DNA of 64,000 nucleotides from Sipunculus nudus (Eukaryota > Annelida > Sipuncula > Golfingiida > Sipunculidae). This document shows positions 61,524-64,000 of this stretch, piece by piece (within the stretch, counting starts at the first letter, position 1; each line of letters starts with the position of its first letter). The notes under the pieces are model-generated. The model did not search any database. It saw only the letters and a list, made by a program, of their open reading frames with translations, and was not told the DNA's origin. The DNA is taken from positions 19,812,979-19,876,978 of the forward strand of contig CM049321.1 in the NCBI GenBank assembly GCA_026874595.1, in the 5' to 3' direction. Position numbers and translations under genes: made by a program.

Positions 61524-62441
61524 TTAACAGATACTTAAATGAGGGCGTAATAAATTTTGGTCAAATTTAGAATCAGTTGGATCTTTTCCATGTGCTAGGG
61601 AAGTAGCAAATGCAACAGCGAAAAGGCCACAATCGCTACTGCCTTCTTGAATTTGAACAGAATGTGACTTAATATGTATATTTGGCGATTCCGATTTGAT
61701 TATTGCGCAGATTTGTTCAAGAGTGTCTTCTGGAATAGGTTGGTCAATTGAGTTATACAATGAAACATGGTTTGGGGGATTATTTACAGTGGAAACAGTT
61801 ACCCAATGTTTATACCTGCCGCAGTGCATTATCTGAATCATGTTTTTACTTACATTTTTTAATGTTCTGTTTTGTGCCAAAAGAGGATCTTGCAAACCGT
61901 TTATATTAGGAAATTGTTTCTTCAAGATTAATTGGGCAGCGTTAATATGCTTATCAGTTAACCAGTTACCATGACCTAAAAGTATATCCTTATCTGCATA
62001 AGTTAATTTGGGTGATGAAAGCCATAAATTTGAATTAAGTTTTCTTTTTTTCTGAGGGTTACAGTTAGTTTTTACTTCCTTTTTCGTTTTTACCTGAAAA
62101 AACTGTGAAAGATTTTTTGTACCTTTTGGGCGGCCCCTACGTCGTTTTATATTGGTTAAAGTTAGCTTGTTGCCAAGATCATCTGTGCATATATTTTGTT
62201 CAATTCCATCACACGTCACTCTAATATTAGTTACTTTTGGGATTTCCGACTCTACATATTCATTGTTTAATGCCAAATCTGGTAGTTCATCAAATGAGGG
62301 GGGTTCTGATATGGAATTAGGCCTAATATGATCGGATTGTGGGCTTTTACATTTATCAGTATTCTTTTCATTTTCTAATTTGTTATCTGAACTCTCTAAG
62401 TTTAAATGCACTTCTTTATTTAAAAGCCATTCCCTTAACAA
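61524..62441 (-). CDS. AT-hook and Ulp1/C48-type protease region of the MULE-like protein
   Basis: 305 codons without interruption, the longest frame in the window. Residues 1-95 are polar and probably disordered. Residues 100-107 (RRRGRPKG) form an AT-hook, which binds A+T-rich DNA. Residues 139-300 form an Ulp1-like cysteine protease (deSUMOylase fold): WLTDKHINAAQLILKKQFP, then His212 (YKHW), then Asn230 (LYNS) where an Asp is usual, Gln265 and Cys271 (SSDCGLF). Such proteases are carried by some Mutator-like transposons and may act on SUMO-like modification. The frame starts in a different phase from the upstream SWIM frame, with the offset at about 62465-62475, so the true protein was continuous and this Met is not a real start. 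It ends in a TAA after HLSIC where the linker continues in frame, so a nonsense mutation probably separates it from the PHD finger. Confidence 0.75.
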   Translation of the reverse strand: MLREWLLNKEVHLNLESSDNKLENEKNTDKCKSPQSDHIRPNSISEPPSFDELPDLALNNEYVESEIPKVTNIRVTCDGIEQNICTDDLGNKLTLTNIKRRRGRPKGTKNLSQFFQVKTKKEVKTNCNPQKKRKLNSNLWLSSPKLTYADKDILLGHGNWLTDKHINAAQLILKKQFPNINGLQDPLLAQNRTLKNVSKNMIQIMHCGRYKHWVTVSTVNNPPNHVSLYNSIDQPIPEDTLEQICAIIKSESPNIHIKSHSVQIQEGSSDCGLFAVAFATSLAHGKDPTDSKFDQNLLRPHLSIC

Positions 62442-62446
62442 AATTT

Positions 62447-62950
62447 CTAAAATTTTAATTTTGGAATCGAATTCTTCCTCACCACATGTGGAGAGAAATG
62501 ATATGCCAAATCTTTTGTAGTTTTGGAAGCTTTTACATATTTTTCATTCTGGGATAAAATTTTCTTTTTTAGTCTTTTATTTTTCTCTGTGGGTAATACC
62601 TGCCGAACAAATACGGGGACATCTTCTTCAGTAAAATTTTCATTAATATTGTCTTTTTTCCATCGAAAAGGAATTAAATCTGGACTAAAGTGGGGCATTT
62701 CATTTTCTTTTCGTACTTTAAAAATGTGCCTACATGGTAATTTGTATTGGTACCAAAACCTACAATTACACTGAGTTGCGTCTAAATCTACCTGGTACGT
62801 GACTTCATTATTAGCTACAAATTTAAAGCTATTTTCTGTTTTATTAATCAACCCTGTAATTTTATTGGACTTTTCAATTTCTGGATTAATAAGCAATCGT
62901 ATTAAAATGGACTTTTCTTCTCTTTCTCTCTCTCTCCTTTTATCTCTCGT

Positions 62951-62981
<31 letters not shown>

Positions 62982-63133
62982 GATCTTTTTGTAATAGACA
63001 TTCTCTCTCTCTCTTTCTCTCTCTCCTTTTCTTTCTCTCTGATCTTCTTTCTCTCTCTCTCCCTCATTGCTGCGACCCCCATCACGTGACCTGATATGCG
63101 TGAATGCACATGCACCGGGTCGTAATAAGGCAC
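62447..63133 (-). CDS. SWIM zinc-finger region of the MULE-like protein
   Basis: A 228-codon minus-strand frame. Residues 1-73 are not original protein: they translate the terminal repeat (PVHVHSRISGH) and the microsatellite (Glu/Arg repeats). Genuine coding appears from about residue 75 (SILIRLLINPEIEKSN). The SWIM finger is Cys122-x-Cys124-x9-Cys134-x-His136 (CNCRFWYQYKLPCRH), the motif found at the C-terminal side of Mutator-type transposase cores, where it is thought to bind DNA or protein. The following basic segment (KKKILSQNEKYVKASK) leads, after a frameshift near 62470, into the AT-hook/Ulp1 frame. The DDE core expected in front of SWIM is missing. Confidence 0.75.
62930..63065 (+). 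repeat. (CT)n microsatellite with CTTT and CCTTTT interruptions
   Basis: Imperfect CT repeats, including a pure run at about 62957-62980, interrupted by GATCTTTTTGTAATAGACAT. They translate as Arg-Glu repeats on the minus strand. It separates the right end of the inner element from its first genuine coding sequence. Confidence 0.9.
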
Positions 63134-63237
63134 GCCAATAATCCAAGCAGGAAAATTCAGTAAATATTTTATATGTTACACCATAACGTTCGGTAAACAT
63201 ATTCTATGTTACACATAGGGTCGCACGAAGCACGCCG
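63067..63237. repeat. Right-end hairpin remnants of the inner element
   Basis: TGCGACCCCCATCACGTGAC...GCACATGCACCGGGTCG (63070-63121) matches the middle hairpin of the left end with the same orientation of its loop, and GGGTCGCACGAAG (63218-63230) is the outermost inverted copy. Between them are about 95 bp of A+T-rich sequence. Confidence 0.7.
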
Positions 63238-63246
63238 AATTTTAAA

Positions 63247-63868
63247 ATATGACAAGGGATGACCTAGCTGAGGGAATAAACAACTAGTGGAAATTCTTGT
63301 TCACTATCAGATAATGAAAACGATATTATCATATTTTTAGTTTATGGCTAGCAGTAAAGATCTGTAATAATTTATAGAATCAATCCTTTGCTTTTTGCTA
63401 TATGAAGATACAGGCATACAAAGCATACATGATATGTTAGTGAGACTTCTCTACATAATATATATGACTTTTCATCAGTATAAATGGAAACAACTTTTTA
63501 AATTCAGGAAAACTTGATTGCATAAAATTTAATCCCTTGTGATCAAAAAGCCAATCAAAGTATCTGGTTATAAGCTAACAGTATGAGCATTCTTTTATAA
63601 ATTGGCAGTCATGGCATACAAAAATAGGAGACCTGAGAACATAATTTGGAGATACATGCTAAACAGTCAGAAAACTGTGTTCATATGGAAAACCTGAAGT
63701 AGTGTTGTATTAATTTGTTTCTTTTTTTTTTGGTATCATGGTTTAATTTGTTCAGTTTGAATAAAGTGTTCCTCACTTTTTAATTTGTTGAGCATATTTC
63801 TTTAATGAATTTAGCTGTGTAACAATAAAACATAGTTAAATTGCAAGTCATGGGTGAAGGTAAATAAG
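63247..63868. other. Right half of the hAT-like element interior
   Basis: A+T-rich filler without reading frames of interest. It continues directly from 60735 once the inner element and one 9-bp duplication copy are removed. Confidence 0.5.
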
Positions 63869-64000
63869 GTTTTAGGCAGTTAAAGGCAGTTTTAGGCAGG
63901 TTATAACCTATTTTAAGCAGTTAAAGGCAGGTTTTAGGCTCTGCCCTGCCAAAAACAGGTTTTGGGCAGCCTAAAACCCAACCCTGCTGGCATGTACATA

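Larger units (their letters stand above)
60745..63237 (-). mobile_element. Mutator-like deletion derivative nested in the hAT-like element
   Basis: 2.49 kb. The left end is GGCAGGCCTTCCTGCGACCC. The reverse complement of the right end is CGGCGTGCTTCGTGCGACCC. The ends share GGC, CTTC and TGCGACCC with few differences. The 9-bp TSD and a SWIM zinc finger in its protein both point to the Mutator (MULE) superfamily. Coding sequence runs leftwards on the minus strand and keeps only the C-terminal part: SWIM, AT-hook plus Ulp1-type protease, and PHD finger. The catalytic transposase core is absent, and a (CT)n tract (62930-63065) stands where it would join. Confidence 0.75.
60736..63246. repeat. 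9-bp target-site duplication AATTTTAAA
   Basis: AATTTTAAA at 60736-60744 and 63238-63246 directly borders the inner element on both sides. Nine-base duplications are typical of Mutator-like elements. The sequence is A+T-rich, so chance is not fully excluded, but its position at both element ends supports it. Confidence 0.7.
59924..63986. mobile_element. hAT-like non-autonomous transposon with nested insertion
   Basis: Terminal inverted repeats are CAGGGTTGG (59924-59932) and CCAACCCTG (63978-63986). The 8-bp TSD and the CAGGG start fit the hAT superfamily. Both subterminal regions (59937-60060 and 63869-63975) are packed with GCCTAAAAC / TTTTAGGCAG motifs in both orientations, and both contain GGTTATAACC. 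Without the nested insertion it is about 1.56 kb. Its own sequence (59924-60744 and 63247-63986) shows no hAT transposase, so it depends on a helper elsewhere. Confidence 0.85.
59916..63994. repeat. 8-bp target-site duplication CTGGCATG
   Basis: CTGGCATG at 59916-59923 and 63987-63994 flank the TIR element directly. The uninterrupted copy A has it once (about 41131-41138), proving duplication on insertion. Confidence 0.95.

Noticed and set aside
62799-63089. 96-codon plus-strand Ser/Leu-repeat frame
   Set aside because: Translation of the (CT)n microsatellite on the opposite strand of the SWIM frame.
59924-63986. The SWIM/Ulp1/PHD gene as the transposase gene of the CAGGGTTGG element
   Set aside because: The gene lies wholly inside the inner element, which has its own ends and a 9-bp duplication. 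hAT transposases do not carry SWIM-Ulp1-PHD.

Overview
ORGANISM AND OVERALL CHARACTER. The window reads as nuclear DNA of an invertebrate animal. It is A+T-rich (about two thirds by eye), gene-poor, with spliced exons that have GT/AG borders, tRNA-derived SINEs, a Ty3/gypsy-type LTR retrotransposon, cut-and-paste DNA transposons, MITEs and large minisatellites. The repeat style (elements ending in GACG/GACA-rich tracts plus a terminal hairpin, and repeats carrying GGTGGCGCCACC) suggests a marine lophotrochozoan, most likely a bivalve mollusc. That assignment is an inference. I see no rRNA, free-standing tRNA gene or CRISPR array, and nothing bacterial.

HOST GENE. Two phase-compatible coding exons on the minus strand (21571-21341 and 13599-13456) encode the cytoplasmic N-terminus of an SLC4-family (Na+-coupled) bicarbonate transporter. 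The exons for the conserved core and the membrane domain are not visible. They probably lie beyond position 1, so most of the first 13 kb would be one long intron. A candidate exon at 1967-1849 is phase-compatible with this gene but encodes an unrecognised C-terminus. The 7.7 kb intron between the two SLC4 exons holds a MITE touching the splice donor, a 52-bp tandem array (18908-19972) and a 4.5 kb 28-bp minisatellite with higher-order structure (13658-18147) that ends about 60 bp from the splice acceptor.

REPEATS, LEFT TO RIGHT. 2731-5595: an element starting with the palindrome GACCCATGGGTC, carrying two internal tandem arrays and ending in a hairpin. 12908-13010, 35190-35305 and 53560-53690: tRNA-derived SINE heads. 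21006-21333 and 36337-36677: MITEs. 27530-27724: a near-perfect foldback palindrome with a 15-bp target-site duplication (TSD). 31075-31545: a three-unit repeat. 38584-41537: elements of the GACCCATGGGTC family, two starts in tandem, apparently inside another short TIR element. 47372-53054: a decayed gypsy-type element, minus strand, with integrase upstream of reverse transcriptase (Gmr1-like order).

RIGHT END. From 57626 to the end is a three-level nest. A second copy of the 2.66 kb repeat seen at 38829-41487 was invaded by a hAT-like element (59924-63986, TIR CAGGGTTGG, 8-bp TSD CTGGCATG). That element was itself invaded by a Mutator-like deletion derivative (60745-63237, 9-bp TSD AATTTTAAA). 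The innermost element encodes the only long protein-coding stretch of the window: a SWIM zinc finger, then an AT-hook and Ulp1/C48-type protease, then a PHD finger, now broken by frameshifts and a stop. No transposase catalytic domain is visible. Most of the remaining sequence is unannotated A+T-rich intronic or intergenic DNA, described stretch by stretch below.
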